Source: Clonostachys chloroleuca
Lineage: Eukaryota; Ascomycota; Sordariomycetes; Hypocreales; Bionectriaceae
Direction of reading: 5' to 3'
Assembly (NCBI GenBank): GCA_037952775.1
Contig: JBANAY010000003.1
Coordinates: forward strand, 26,970,001-27,034,000
DNA length: 64,000 bases
Made by a program: the position numbers and the translations under genes. Below are positions 1 through 14,855 of this stretch, one piece after another; the first letter of the stretch is position 1, and each line of letters starts with the position of its first letter. The notes beneath the pieces were generated by a model that saw only the letters and a list, made by a program, of their open reading frames with translations, had not been told where the DNA came from and made no database searches.

Positions 1-2284
1 TAGTAGGGGATTTCCTATATAATTTCTTTCTAGCTTAATTAATCTTATTATTTAGTATTAGAACTATTTCTATCTGATCCTAATACTAATATAGCTTACT
101 ATTTATATTAGCCTTCTTTAGCTATATAAGATCTTTAAAAATACTATTATTAATATAGTAAGTACTAGTTACTCTAATATTTAATATTTATAGAATAATA
201 AAGAGATTAAGACTTAAGAAGAGATTATTTAAAAAGATATAATATATAGCTAGTAGTAGCTATTTTACTAGGTTAATTACTATAGCCTATATTAGGTTAA
301 AGCTATATTTATTATCCCTCTTCCTCTTTCTTATTTAAGGCTTATTATTACTAATAGAGTTAAATATCTTACTAGATAGATATAGTAGCTACTAAAAGAA
401 ATAGCTAGCTTTAGCTATAGCTCAGATTTTAAACCCTTTAGATATAGGTTTAAAAGGAATAATAATCTTCTTAAGGGTTCTTCTTTTAAAGTACTGGATA
501 TACTTATCTATAGTTATATTTATACCTGGGGTTTAGTATTAAAAAGAAGTTACTTATATAGCCTCTAACTATTTAAGAATTTAAGTAAAAGAGCTATTAT
601 AAAAGCCCCTCAGATTATAAGGTTAAAAGATATAATATAGCTGTTTAAAAGTCTTATAGCTTATAAACCTTATAAATAAGTAGATTAGCTTTATAAGCCC
701 TAGCTTAGATATACCCTAATAGTTTTGTATATACTTTTTATAATAATTTCCTATATAAATTAAGATCCTAATTAATATATATACCCTATATAAGGAGATA
801 TACTAGTAATTATACCTATTAGCTATATATATATAGCTGTAAGAGCTACTTCTAAAAGCTCTCTTTAAATCTAGCTTAATTACCTACCTTATTAGCTAGC
901 AGCCTGTAATTTATATAGCTAGCCTATAAATTTGCTTATAATTTATATATAAATTCCTAGAAAAGTAATAAGGGTATTAAAGGCAGCTCTTTAATCTGTA
1001 GTTTACGAATAGGTTTAATAGGGAAGGGGTTAAAATATATACTGTATTTTAATATAGCCTTCTTTATCAGGCAATAGGTATAGTTAATAGGCTGCTTATA
1101 CTCGGCTTTATTAACCCGTATATATAATTTAATATCTTCAGAAACCTTATAAATTATAGCTACAGCTAGATCGGGAGCCGGAGGAATACTTACTATAGTA
1201 ATTTATATAGGGAAGGTTCTTAGGCTGCTATATATACCTCAAAGTCACAGTTTAAGGCTTTTAATAAAAGTAGGAAGATACCTAACTGCTGCTCCTGCTG
1301 CTTTAAAGAGATAGTATAATAAATAAATAAAAAGTTAGTTTATCTAGAGAGTAAGAGAATAATACTATTAGATATAGATAATATACTAATAGTTAGGTTA
1401 ATTAATCTAATCTATATTAACTAATCTATCTATTAGCTTATTACTATAGTAGAGATAAAGAATAGAAACCTAAGCTTATTATTATCTATTTTATTTATAC
1501 TAACTAGTAGTAATTCTTATATTAAGAGAACTATAATTATAATTATAACTATTCTTAATTAATAGAATAATTAATTATTACTTTTTAATTAAACTATAGA
1601 TTATTTATCTTAATATTATAGTCTTAAATTATTAATTTTAGAATATATTCTACTAATAAATATTAATTATTAAATCTTTATTAAAAGTTTCTATTAATAA
1701 TATTAATTATTATAAATCTTTAATTTTTAATTTTTAGATTAAAAGATTAAATAATTAATAATTTATATAAGAATTTAATATTTTTATCTTTTTTTATTAT
1801 AATTAGATATAAATTTATTAAGAAATTAATTAATTATAATTATAATTTATTAATATAATTAGAATTCTCTTTCTAAGATTTCTAATTATATAACTATCTA
1901 ATTAAATAAATAAATATATATATATATAAATCTTTTATCTATAAATAGTAAAAAGCTATTAAAACTAAAGTTTAATTAATATAAAAAGAATCTATTAGTA
2001 AATCTAATAATATAAATATTAATTTATTTACTAACTTTATTAAACTATTTAAAATCCCTCTAATAGATAATTTAAATAAAGATATATATTCTAATAGATA
2101 TAGGAAAAAGTAATATATTATAATAATTAAACTTTATATCTAAATAGTAAATATATAAACTATTTAATTAAAAAGATAATATTTATAACTCTTTTTTTAA
2201 TCTAATATTATAAGTATTAATATCTTAGATAAAATAAATATTTAAAATAATAATAATAATACTTTCTATTAATATAATCTATTA

Positions 2285-3330
2285 GTATATATTATAAACT
2301 AGTATATATTCTACTTTCTTATATCTTAAAGTTATTAAGCTTTATAATTTCTATTCTAAAGCTTTATATTTTTTATAAATATTTCTATTTTACTATTATA
2401 TACTAATATAGCTAAAAAATACTTTTCTAAAAATAGCTTATATATTCTAAACTATAGAGCTTAATAAGTTAAATAATAATACTATAATTTTTTATTCTTT
2501 TCTACTCTATCTCTCTCTCTTCTTTAATAAGACTACTATAGCTAAGATATTATATCCCTAGATAGATCTTAACCAGATTTAGCTAAATAATTAGCTTTAA
2601 GATATCTTAACTAGATCTAATTAAGATATAGTCTAGCTAGTCTTAGAGGTATATTTCTATTATTTTTAATAAAACCTAATTAAGATACTCTCTAGTCTTT
2701 ATCTTTTAATCTAATTATTTAAAATAATTTTAAAACTAGAACTAGATAAATTTTCTATTATTTTATAAATCTATATATTATAGTTTATTTTACTATAAAT
2801 ACTATATTACTAAATATCTTACTCTTAATAAGATCTTTAATCCTAATCTATATAGTTTTCTATTTATATCTACTTTTAAATATTTCTCTTAATTATAATA
2901 TTCTATAATTTCTATATACTAAGAGAGCTTTCTTTATATAAGTATAGTTTTTTAACTCTCTAATACTTACTTAGTTATTTATCTTTTTAAGTTTATTAAT
3001 CTCTTCCTTTAATAGTATAAACTTATATATAACTTTCTATATACCCTTTATAATCTACTTAATACTCTTAATAATTAAGCTTAAAGAGTTACTTTAATTA
3101 TATTATATTTATTTCCTAAGATATTTAGATTATAAAGTTATCTCTAATAGATTAATTAGGGTTTTTAATTACTAAATAATAAATAATTTAAAGAATAACT
3201 CTAATAATATTAATATACTTATTTATATATCTAGCTTTAAAATTATACTCTCTGGATTTAGAAGAATAAATCTAACTCTTTAGAATACTCTTAATATATT
3301 TTCTTTAGTAAAAAAGATATTAAATACTAT
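2285..3330. repeat. Direct repeat R1, copy a
   Basis: This segment of about 1 kb recurs in the same orientation at about 13,797-14,855. Matching landmarks include the CT-rich stretch near 2,505-2,525 (14,025-14,040 in copy b) and the run of AGATCT/TTAAGATAT words that follows. The copies differ mostly by C/T and G/A transitions, as expected of independent RIP. The length and the spacing of about 11.5 kb would suit LTRs of an element split by a nested insertion, but termini and target duplications were not resolved. Confidence 0.8.
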
Positions 3331-3861
3331 TATAAATACTAGAAAAAAGTTTTTCTTTATAATATAAATAATATAAATCTTTATTAGATACTTAATTTAT
3401 TAGCTATATATCTTTTTTAATAAGCTAAAATAATTAATATTTAATAGCTAGAGTAGATAATAAAAAATAAGAAAGTATATAGAGAGTAATAATATTATTC
3501 TCCTTATAATATTTCTTAAATTCTATTAAATAGTAGCTCTTATAATTATCTAGTATAAGAAGATATTATTTACTTTTAATTCTAACTTAAGTACTTTTAT
3601 TAAAATACTTAATTTAATCTATAATAATTTTATTTAAAATCTAACTATTTTTATTAATAGAAATCCTCTAATTAGATAATAAGTTAGATTCTTAAGTTTA
3701 GAATAAAAGATAATATTAACTTTTTATTATTAGAAATAATAGAATTATCTAACTAGCTATATTAATTATCTAAATTAAAAAAATCTATTTCTAATTATTA
3801 AGCTATCTTAATTTAAATCTTACTATTTAATTAGAATATATAACTATAGTATAAATACTAA

Positions 3862-4535
3862 TTATTATAAATTTAACTAATATATACTATTATATATAGA
3901 CCCTACTTTTTTCCTCTAATTATAACTAGATTATTTAGATTTTATAATAATCTTTATAATCCTTAACTTAGAATTATTACTAAGTCTTAATAATCCCCTA
4001 GTATATATATATATATATTTATTTTACTAAATAGAATACTTTTTCAGATAGTTATTAATAAAGTTACTAACTTATAATAATATTATCTATACCTCTATTA
4101 TTACTAGCTCTATAATACTTATATATTAATAGTAATCTATATTATATAGCTTAAGATAATCTAATTATACTACTTAGAATAATACTCTAATTAGTTTAAT
4201 TTTAACTTATTCTAAATCCTATTTAGTATAAATTATCTAACTATTATATATTAATAACTCTTATTTAGCTAATTATCTTATCTTAATTACTATATAATAA
4301 TAAAGAAGATATTATAGCTATTATAGTACCTTAAGCTTAGTAGTAGTATACTCCTACTATTAATAATAATCTACTTACTCTAATTATTAAGAATAATACT
4401 ATAGATAAAGATAGTAATAATAGTAATAATAATAATAATAATAATTATACTAAGAAATATAGTTCTTATAAAACTAAATTAATTAGTTTAATATATATCT
4501 TATAGATACTTACTAGGAATTAGTTAATATAGTAG
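3862..4535. repeat. Direct repeat R2, copy a (possible RIPed LTR)
   Basis: This segment matches 21,588-22,230 over about 650 bp in the same orientation. Its central part (about 4,005-4,250) also matches 9,885-10,110. It begins with a word readable as a mutated TGTTATGAA-type LTR start. It lies just upstream of the plus-strand gypsy remains. LTR identity is inferred from repetition and position only. Confidence 0.75.
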
Positions 4536-6449
4536 TAATTAATTAATCTACTATAATTCTAAATACTATTTAATTAAATCTCTTCTATCTATCTAATATT
4601 ACTAACTTATAGACTTTTAAACTTAAAAAATTATTCTAATCTATATTAATTTAATCTAGTATATTATCTATTAGTATTATATATAGTATATTAGATTATA
4701 ATAATTATTAAGTATTAAAGGAATATTTATATAATTCTCTATAAGTATATTAAAGACTAGAATTATCTATATATTTTCTTATTAGCTAGTTACTAAATAG
4801 AGTAATAGCTCTAATAGATATAACTACTAGATCTATATAAGAAAGAGTAGTTCTATTACTATAAGTAAACCTATAATAGATTATAGATTTAAATAATTAA
4901 TATTTAAAAAGAGATTCTAATAGTTCTTATTAATAATAATTATTATAAATATAAGAATCTAGTTATTTATAATAACCAGGTTCTAGCTATAAGAGATAAT
5001 AATATTAGAGGTATTTATTATTATTATAAAGAGAGGTAGTTAGTAGTTAGTAATTAGGAATTAGTAATAATAAGCTTAGAGAGGTATTATAATTAATTAT
5101 AGATAATAAGTATTTCCCCTTAGGGCTTATAGCTAAATTATATATTTAATAAGCTTTTTTTAGAGTTTTTAGAAATACTATTATCTTACTTTAGCTTATA
5201 TAAATAAAAAGATATAAAAAAATAAGAAATTATCTCTATTAATAAAAAAGAATAAAATAAAGCTTACTCTAATAAAGGGATATCTATAATTAGAGAAGAA
5301 AATATAAATAATTTATTTTTAATTATATAAATAAACTAAGAATATTTATAAATATTCTAAAATAAATATCTAAAAATAAAGAAAAATAAAAATAATTTAA
5401 ATAATAAATTAATTAAATAAAAAATAATATAAACTATCTATAATAGAACTATAATATAATAAAATAATATTAAATTAGAAAACTCTAGAAGCTATTAAGA
5501 GAGGAAATTTAATTAATATTATTATAGATATTAAAATTAAGAAAAATTAGCTTATAATATAAATAGACTATAGAGTATTAAGTAATTATATTTTACTAAT
5601 AATAATTAATTAATTTTATTTATTATAAAAAATAAAAAAAAAATTTCTATAATATTATAACTCTAAATAGAATATTATTTAAATATAGTAATAAAATTAT
5701 TAATTCTAAAACTAATTATTTTATAATTAAAATCTAAAGAAAGAAATTTAATATTATTTATAACTTAATACTATTAAATTTCTATAATATTATATTAGAA
5801 CTATTATAATTATAAAATATAAACTTACTAATAGATTAGTTTACTAGCTATATAGAATAGAAAAATATTTTTAAAAATCTATATTAGAATTAATAGAAAT
5901 TAGAATTTTATTAGATATTAGAAGAATATAATAATTTCTTAATAACTAAAAGTATTATTATAAAAAACTAAAGTAATAACTTATAATAATAAGTAGATAT
6001 AGTAATTATAATTTTAATAGTATTATAATCTAGTATATTAAAAAATCTATTTTACTAAGAATTATAATAAACTAAATAAATTTTAAGCTAAATATAAAAA
6101 ATAGAATAACCCTTAGAAATAGATTTTATTAATTAAATCTATATAATAAATTAATAAAAATATAATTATAATATTAAACTTAATTTATAATATAAATAAA
6201 CTAGAAAGAAATAAAAATAAAAAAATAAAGAAGAATATCTAAAGAAGGGAAAACTAGATTATATTTTAAAAGAATATTAGAAATATAATAAACTATTTAA
6301 AGAAACCTTAGAAATTAGATTATTATAATATAGCTAGTAGAATTATAAAATCTTTATTATTAAAAAAGAAAAATTAGCTTTTTATAAACTTTATAATTTT
6401 ATAGAATCTTAATTATAAATACTTTATAAATATATTAATAATATATTAA

Positions 6450-7640
6450 TAAAAGGCTATATATAGTTATTAATTTTATCTATAGAATACTCTATAATAT
6501 TTATATTTAAAAAAAATAATAAACTTTATTTAGTTATTAGCTATTATTAGTTAAATAAGATTATATATAAGAATAGAATATTCTTATTACTAATTATAGA
6601 ACTTAGAAATTAATTATAAAATAAATAATAATTTATTATACTAGATCTAAAAAGAGTTTATAATTTAATATAAATTAAAGAAAAAAATAAATAGAAAATT
6701 ATATTTAGAATAAAGTTTAGTTTATATAAGTATTTTATTATACTTTTTAAATTAATAAATATATTTATAATATTCTAATAAATAATTAATTAAGTACTTT
6801 AGAAGTATTTTAATATTTTTATAATTATTTATTTTAATAATATTTTAATATTTTTTAATAATTTAAATATATATAAGGAATATATATATAAAGTTTTAAA
6901 AAAAATTAAAAAATATTAATCTCCTAATAGAATCTAAAAAAAGCTAATTTTATATTAAAAAAAATTAATTTTCTAGAATATACTATTTAATTTAATAAAA
7001 TATAAATAGAAAAAAGTAAAATTACTATAATTTCTAAATAAGAAAAGCTAATAAATATTAAAGAAATATAAGTCTTTTTTAGATTTACTAATTACTATTA
7101 ATAATTTATTAAAAACTATAGAAAGATTACTATATTATTATATAATTTAAAGAAAAATAAGGAATTTTAATAGAACTTAAAATATTAATAAGTATTTACT
7201 AATATTAAACTTTATATAACTAATAAATCTATATTATAAATATTTAATCTAAATAAAAAAGTATAATTTAAAACTAATATTTTAGATTTTACTATTAGTA
7301 TATAAATTAGCTAAAAAGATAATAAAGAAAGATTATACTCTATAGTATTCTATTTAAAAAAACTATATAGTATAAAACTTAAATATTCTATTTATAATAA
7401 AGAATTTATAGCTATTATATATATATTTAAAAAATTTAAATATTATTATTAAAGAATATAATATAAAGTTAAAATATATATAGATTATAAAAATATTTAA
7501 TATTTTATTATAATTTAATAATTTAATAGATAATAAATATAATATACTAAATATTTATTTAAATTTAATTATAAAATTATATATTAAAAAGAATTAGAAA
7601 ATAAAAGAGCTAATACTTTTAGCTATAAATCTAAATATAA
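6450..7640 (+). pseudogene. Degenerate gypsy reverse transcriptase and RNase H
   Basis: In one continuous frame the mutated text keeps the spacing of gypsy RT. A VKKKNGKLRLVVDYRGLNK-like block lies near 6,500-6,560, an LDLRGAYN-like block near 6,640-6,660 and a WKTAF..FG.YEY..MPFGL-like block near 6,690-6,750. The catalytic YLDD box reads YFNN near 6,829-6,840. RNase H follows in the same frame at about 7,255-7,640, with a TDASD-like start degraded to TNILD and a later KKLYSIKLKYSIYNKEF stretch. Each departure from the expected residues fits C-to-T or G-to-A change, including both catalytic aspartates becoming asparagine. The domain is inactive. The assignment to Ty3/gypsy rests on motif order and spacing. 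Confidence 0.85.
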
Positions 7641-8934
7641 ATAAATAATTTTAAAAACTAATAAATAATTATTTTTAATAAATAATAAAGAATATTTAAT
7701 ATAATAAACTTTAGATATTATACTAAAGGAAATAATATATATTAAAGTCTAGATAAATATTATACTAAATATAAATATATTATAGTAAGATATAAAAATA
7801 GTACTTATTAAAGAAATTTATAAATATTTACTTTTAGAATATTAAAAAATTAAAAAAAATATTTAATAAAATAAAATAATATTATAATTACTCTAGTTTA
7901 TAAAAAGATATATAAATTATAGTTTCTAAATATAATACTTATATATAAACTAAATCTATAAAATATAAATATAGAGAATTTAAATTAATATAAATATTAG
8001 AATAACTATAATAATTAATATTCTTTAACTATATTATTAAACTATTATTATTAATAGAACTAATAATAGAAATATAATATAATAGTATTTTAATTATTAT
8101 TAATAAACTTATAAAATATAGATATTTTATTCTATATAAAGAAATAAGTTCTATAGAAGATTTTATATACTAATTCCTATAATATATAATTAGTTATTAT
8201 AAATTATCTAAGAAAATAATCTTAAATAAAGAAATAATATTTATTTTAAAGTTTTAATAATTATTTATAATATAAATAAATACTAAATATAAGCTTTTAA
8301 TAGCTTATTATCTCTAGAGTAATAAATAAATAGAATATTTAAATTAAATATTAGAATAATACTTATAAATATATATTAATTATAAATAAAATAATTAGAT
8401 ATAATTATTATTTATAGTATAGATTATATATAATAGTTTAGTATAAGAGTTTATCTAGCTTATATTTATATATATAAACTATAAATATAAATTAAAATTA
8501 TAGAATTAATAAATATTTAATAAACTAGATATACTTATTATTATACTTATAAAAGAAATATTATATTTATTATATATAGAAATAAAAATAGAATTAGAAT
8601 TTATTTAAAAAAAAAATAAAAAAATATTCTAATAAAATAAAATTAAAAAAACTAATTTTAAAAAAGAGAGATAAAGTTTATTTATTTTATAAAAATATTA
8701 TAATATTATAACTAAATAATAAATTAGATTATAAAAAACTCAGATTATTTAAAATTAAGAATAAAAAATTAAATATTAACTATAAACTATTATTACTAGA
8801 TATTATATATATCTATCTAGTTTTTTATATTTTATTATTTAAAAAAAATATTAGAAAATACTCTAAATTAAAATTATTTAATTAAAATTTATAAAGAAGA
8901 ATATAAACTAGAAAAAATATTATTAAAAAAGAAA

Positions 8935-9060
8935 ATTAGAAATAAATAAATATTCTATTTTATTAAATAAAAGGAATATACTAATAATAATAATATCTAG
9001 AAACCTACTAAATATTTAAAGAACTATTAGAAGCTTATTTAATAGTACTATTAAGTTTAG
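8935..9060 (+). pseudogene. Degenerate chromodomain at the gypsy C-terminus
   Basis: Downstream of the integrase region, one frame reads as a mutated chromodomain of the Y.VKWKGY..DENTWEP...L...ELLEAY type, ending near 9,050. Surviving residues include IKGIY, then YLETY and KELLEAYLI, with RIP-type stops in between. A C-terminal chromodomain defines chromoviruses, whose integrases are directed to methylated-histone chromatin. The identification is by eye from a short, heavily mutated stretch. Confidence 0.6.
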
Positions 9061-9884
9061 AAATATTTATCCTAATAAACTAGAAAAGAAATAGTTCTAT
9101 ACTCTCTTAAAGAAATACTAGATTAATTTTAATCTTTAAAAATATAAGTTTAGAAGAAAGAGTAATTACTAAAAAAGAAATTATTTTATAGTCTACTTTC
9201 TCTATTTCCTTATATTCTATCTACTCTAACTTCTTAATATTATTAATACTATAAGATACTATCTATATTATTTTATTAAGCTATATTTTCTTTTATTTAT
9301 ATAAATACTATACTTTAGTATTTATGTACTTTAACTTTTTCTTTACTATATCTAGCTCCTCTTTAGCTTATTAATAATAGATTCTAATATAGTAGATTTA
9401 CTATATAGATAGCTCTTAAATATTATAATATAACTAATTATATAATATATATTCTATATAATAAGAAGAATCTAAAGGAGATATCTAATAAGAATACTTA
9501 CTATAACCCTTATAATAGGAATATACTAGTATAATAGAAGGATTATTTAGAATAATAAAAAAAAAGAGTATTTCTATAAATTATAAATAACTTAGTTTTT
9601 AATACTCTTAATTTTAAAATATAATTAGATAATATAGTATTAGTATAAATAATAAAGGAGGGAAGTTAAATAATATACTAACTAGACTACTAAATATAGT
9701 TTTAAGAATAAAACTAATAGGAGGGGATATTATATTATAAATAACCCCTATATTACCTAATAAAACTAATCTTAGTTATTATATATAGTTATATATAATT
9801 AATAATATAGTTAATATTCTATATATTAACTATATTACTAACTAATTACTAATAATATATTCTATATTATATATATTATTTTAG

Positions 9885-10110
9885 TATATATATATATTTA
9901 TTTTACTAGATAGAATACTCTTTTAAATAGTTATTAATATAATTATTTATATCTCTATTATTACTAGCTCTATAATACTTATATATTAATAATAACTTAT
10001 ATTATATAGCCTAAGATAACCTGATTATACTACTCAGAATAATACTCTAATTAGTTTAACCCTGATCTACTCTAGACCTTATCTAGTATAGGTTATTTAA
10101 TTATTATAAC
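9885..10110. repeat. Direct repeat R2, partial copy b
   Basis: About 225 bp match the central part of R2 copies a (4,005-4,250) and c (21,730-21,950) in the same orientation. This copy is less degraded than the others and keeps words such as CCTGATTATACTACTCAGAA. It lies where the 3' LTR of the plus-strand gypsy would be expected, but it lacks the flanks shared by copies a and c. Confidence 0.75.
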
Positions 10111-10114
10111 TAAT

Positions 10115-13100
10115 ATATTATAAAGATTATTATTCTAATTTATACTTTTTATTCTATATATTAATATATTATATAAAACTCTTTAAAATATTTCTAATAT
10201 AATAATAAAGTTTATAAATAATATAAATATATTAAGCTTTAGATCTAATATAAAAATAATTAAAAAAAAAAAAAAACTCTTAAAAATATAAAAAAAAATA
10301 TAAAAAATAATTAAAAATAATAAAACTAATATTTAATCTAGCTAAGAATAAACTTATATATTTTATAAAGAAGAAAAAGAAAATAAAAAACTAGATCTAA
10401 ACTAAAAGAGTATAAATTAAACTAAATAAAATAATTAAATTTCTAAAAGTCTAATTAAATAGAAAGCTTTAATAGAAAATATATATTAAAAAGCTTTAAA
10501 TAAAATTTAAAAGATAGATTCTAGCTCTAATTAGAATTATATTATCTATATATAAATACTCTTATTAATATATAAGAATAATATATAAAATTATTATAAA
10601 ATTTATAATAATATATAGAATTTTAATTTTTTATAAACTAATAGAAAAAGAAAAAAAAACTATAAAAATTAATAAAAAATTTAATTAAATAATAATTAAA
10701 ATATCTTTAAATTATAATTAAAATATATAGAGTTATATTATTAAGAATAATTAAAACTAAAGTATTAATATTATTATTAAATCACTATATAAATAAAAGA
10801 GTAATAAAAATAGAAAAAAAACTTAAAATTAAAGGAATTATAAATATAAACTAAACTATAATTAGTATAATAAAATTAATAATAAATTAAAAAAGAAAAA
10901 AGCTTTAAAAAATTAAATTATTAAAAATATATTAGTATTAAAAATAAAATAAGAACTTTAATATAGAAAATAAATAAAAAATTAAATAGAAAATTAAAAT
11001 AATAATAATTTAGATTAAAACTAAATAAATATAGATAATAAATATAATAGCTAGATTTAATAAAGAAATATTAAAGAGATATAACTTATTATAGAAATAT
11101 AAAAACTCCTTTTTAATATAAATAAAAATAAAATAAATAGAATTTATATTCTTTTTATTTATAAAAAAAGTTTTTAAAATAAATATATTTATATATTAAT
11201 ATAAAGAAGGAAAGAAATATATATATTATATAGTATTATAATATTTAAAATTTAAATTCTAATAAACTAGATTAAATATAAAAGAATAAATATAATTTTA
11301 ATATAATTTTAATATTATATTTAATTAGAAATAAAGTATAAGAGTATTAATTAAATAAATTTTAAATCTTAGAATTTTAAAATAATATAAATTTATAAAA
11401 AAACTAGATATACTAAGTAAAATATATAAAAACCTTAAATAAAATCTAATTTAAATTAAAATTAATAATATTTTATAAAATATCTAGATACTATTAGTAT
11501 AAAAGATAAGTATAATAAATATATTTAATAGAATAAATTAAATATAAAAAAGAATAATAAAAGAGAATAAAAAAGAATAAAATATTAATATTAAATATAT
11601 AAATTAAAAACTTTTTAAACTATAGAATCTAATTAGAATTTAAAATAGAACTAGATCTAAGATACTATTATTCCTTCTTTAATATAATAATATTAGAATT
11701 ATTAAAACTCTAATTAGAAATATAATCTTCTTACTTATTAAACTTTATAGAAGGAGAAGATATATTAATAAGGGTATTAAGAATAATCTAGATTAAAATT
11801 AATATAGCTTTAGATATAAAAGCTAGAAAGATATATAAAAGAATATTCTATTTAATAAATATATTATTAAAAGTATCTAGCTAGATATTAAAAATAATTA
11901 TTTATTAATAAATTTTCTTATTTTTAAACTTAAGAGTTATAATAATAATTCTTTTATTATATAGAATATAAATCAGAATTAGAATAGAACTAATTAAATT
12001 ATTAGAAATAATAATATTAGTATAGTTTTATATTCTACTAGAGGTAGGAATATAAATAAACTTATTAGAATAATTAGCTATAGTAAATAAAATAAAATAA
12101 TTTTATTTAGCTTATTATAATCTAGATTAATATAGAAAATAATATAAAATAATATTAAATAGAAATTAAATATCTATTATAAATTATTAAAAACTAAAAA
12201 AGATATTAATTAGATATTATATAAATTAGAATAGAATATAAATAAAACTAGAGTAGATTTACTAATATATAAATAGATTTAAAACTATAATACTTAATAT
12301 AGAATTTAAATTTATAATTTAAAATAAAATTAAATAGAAGCTAATATAAATATAAACTAAATATTTATAAGATTAGAGAGTATAATAAATAATATACTTA
12401 TTAGTAACTATATTATTAATATACTATTAGGAATTAATCTTAGAATAATATAAACTAAAAAAAATACTAATTTAGAATTAGAATAAAAATAAACTAGAGA
12501 ATAAAAGAATAGAAAAAGTCTATATATAATAATAATAAGAGATAAAGATAAATAGAGTAAAAGAAAAATAGAGATAATATAGAGATAATATAGAATAAAG
12601 CTTATATTAGATCTTATTTATATTAGAACTAATATAGAAAAAAAAAAGAATTTATTTAATTAAATAAATATATATATAAAAAAAAAAGCTAAAAAATATA
12701 AAATATTTATAATTATAAAAGAAGAAATAAATAATTTAAGAGTTTATAAGAGAAATATATTAAATACTAAAAGATTATATAGATAATAATAAATATATAA
12801 AGAAATTATATTATAATTAATATAGATAAAAACTATAATTATATTTTCTAACTTTATAAATAAATAAAATAAAAATATAAAAATAAAAAATAAAAAAACT
12901 AAATAAATATTATATTAAATACTAATTAAAAATAGAATAAATATTTAGAAAAATAAAATAAAGAAATTATATTTAGATATATTCTAAATAGAAAAAATAA
13001 AAGAAATTAGAAATACTAATTAATTAATTAAAAAAAAAAATAAACTCTTCTAATTAAATTTTAAAAGAAATTAATCTTTAGATAGAACTATATAGTATCT

Positions 13101-13796
13101 ATATAGAATATAAATTAAAAACTATTTTATTAATACTAATTAGTAGATAAAAACTAAGATAGAAATAAAAAGAATATATTAAAATAGATAGAGAATAGAG
13201 AATTATATTAGCTCCTATATAAGATTATATAGAAAATAAATAGAATAAGTTTTTATTCTATATATAAAGTTTTTCTAATTAGAGATTAAAAAAAGAAACT
13301 AAAATCTAGCTAGATCTAGTACCTAGAGTAAATAATAATAATAATAATAATAATTTATAGTTTTAATATATTATATATTAGATTAAAATAATTAAAATAA
13401 AAATAATTTTTAAAAATTAATTATTTAAAATTTATATTTTTTTTAAATTTATATTTAGATTAAAATATTATTTTAAATTAAATTAAAAATATATTAAAAT
13501 TTATTTTAATTTAATTTAAAATTATATATATTTAAAAATAAAAAAATAATTATTTAAAATTATTAATTTATTTATCTTTATAAATATAATATATATTTAT
13601 AATTATAGAATATTTTTATTTAGAATAATATAGATTTAATATTAATTTAATATCTATTTATATATAATTAATTATACTATATAATAAATTAAAAATATAA
13701 TATTTTAATTTTATTTTATAATATTAAATATTAAATATTTAAATTATTAATTATATTTTAAAAAAAAAATATATTAAATTATATAATATAATCTAC
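10115..13796. repeat. Unassigned RIPed transposon sequence
   Basis: This is AT-rich, stop-filled sequence between the R2b and R1b repeats. Long A-rich plus-strand runs suggest a former plus-strand coding region, perhaps gag of another element, because lysine- and asparagine-like codons dominate. No motif could be aligned with confidence. No gene, RNA or intact repeat was seen. Confidence 0.5.
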
Positions 13797-14855
13797 TAGT
13801 ATATAAACTAAACTAGTATATAAACTACTTTTTATAATCTTTTTATTATTAATCTTTATAATTTCTACTCTAGATCTTTATATTTTCTATAAATATTTTT
13901 TATTTTTCTACTATATATTAATATAGCTAAAAAAATACTTTTCTAAAAATAGCTTATATATACTAAGCTATAGAGCTTAATAAGTTAGATAATAATACTA
14001 TATTTTTTTATCTTTTTCTATTTTAACTCTCTCTCTTCTTTAATAAGATTACTATAGCTAAGATATTATATCCCTAGATAGATCTTAACTAGATCTAGCT
14101 AAATAGCTAGTCTTAAGATATCTTAATTAGATCTAATTAAGATATAGTTTAGCTAGCCTTAGGAGTATATTTCTACTATTTTTAATAAGACCTAATTAAG
14201 ATACTCTCTAGCCTCTACTTTTTAATCTAATTATTTATAATAATTTTAGAATTAGAGCTAGATAATTTCTTTATTATATTATAAGTCTATATATTATAGC
14301 CTATCTTACTATATATACTATATTACTAAGTATCTTACTCTTAATAAGATCTCTAATTATAATCTATATAATCTTCTGCTTATATTTATTATTTAATATC
14401 CCTCTTAGCTATAAGGTTTTATAATTCCTATATACTAAAAGAGCCTTTTTTATATAAATATAGCTTTTTAATCCTTTAGTATTTACTTAATTACTTATTT
14501 ATCTTCTTAAGCTTAAATATCTTTTTCTTTAGAAGTATAAGTTTATATATAACTTACTATATACCCTTTATAATCTATTTAATACCCTTAATAATTAAGC
14601 TTAGAGAGCTACTCTAATAGGCTCTTACTTATCTCTTAAGATATTCAGATTATAAAGTTACCTCTAATAGGTTAGTTAGGATCTTTAATTACTAAGTAAT
14701 AAGTAGTTCAGAGAATAACTCTAGTAATATTAGTATACTTATTTATATATCTAGCTTTAAAATTATACTCTCTAGATTTAGAAGAATAAATTTAGCCCTT
14801 TAGAATACTTCTAGTATATTTTCTTTAGTAAAAGAGATATTAAATACTACTATTA
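13797..14855. repeat. Direct repeat R1, copy b
   Basis: This is the partner of the repeat at 2,285-3,330, in the same orientation. It is slightly less mutated and retains more G and C (for example in the stretch near 14,590-14,710). Similarity stops near 14,855, where this copy continues into sequence not found after copy a. Confidence 0.8.

Larger units (their letters stand above)
4870..9735 (+). mobile_element. Ty3/gypsy chromovirus remnant, RIP-inactivated (internal region)
   Basis: This is the internal part of a plus-strand LTR retrotransposon. Its polyprotein can be followed in one frame for long distances if RIP-type stop codons are ignored. Reverse transcriptase, RNase H and chromodomain occur in that order, which is the Ty3/gypsy chromovirus arrangement. 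Gag and protease should occupy about 4.9-6.4 kb and integrase about 7.9-8.7 kb by position, but I could not align them confidently by eye. A purine-rich tract near 9,715-9,731 could be the polypurine tract before a 3' LTR. The 3' LTR would then run to about 10,115 and share its last 230 bp or so with the R2 repeats. Outer borders are uncertain. The element cannot encode functional protein because stops occur every few codons. Confidence 0.8.
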
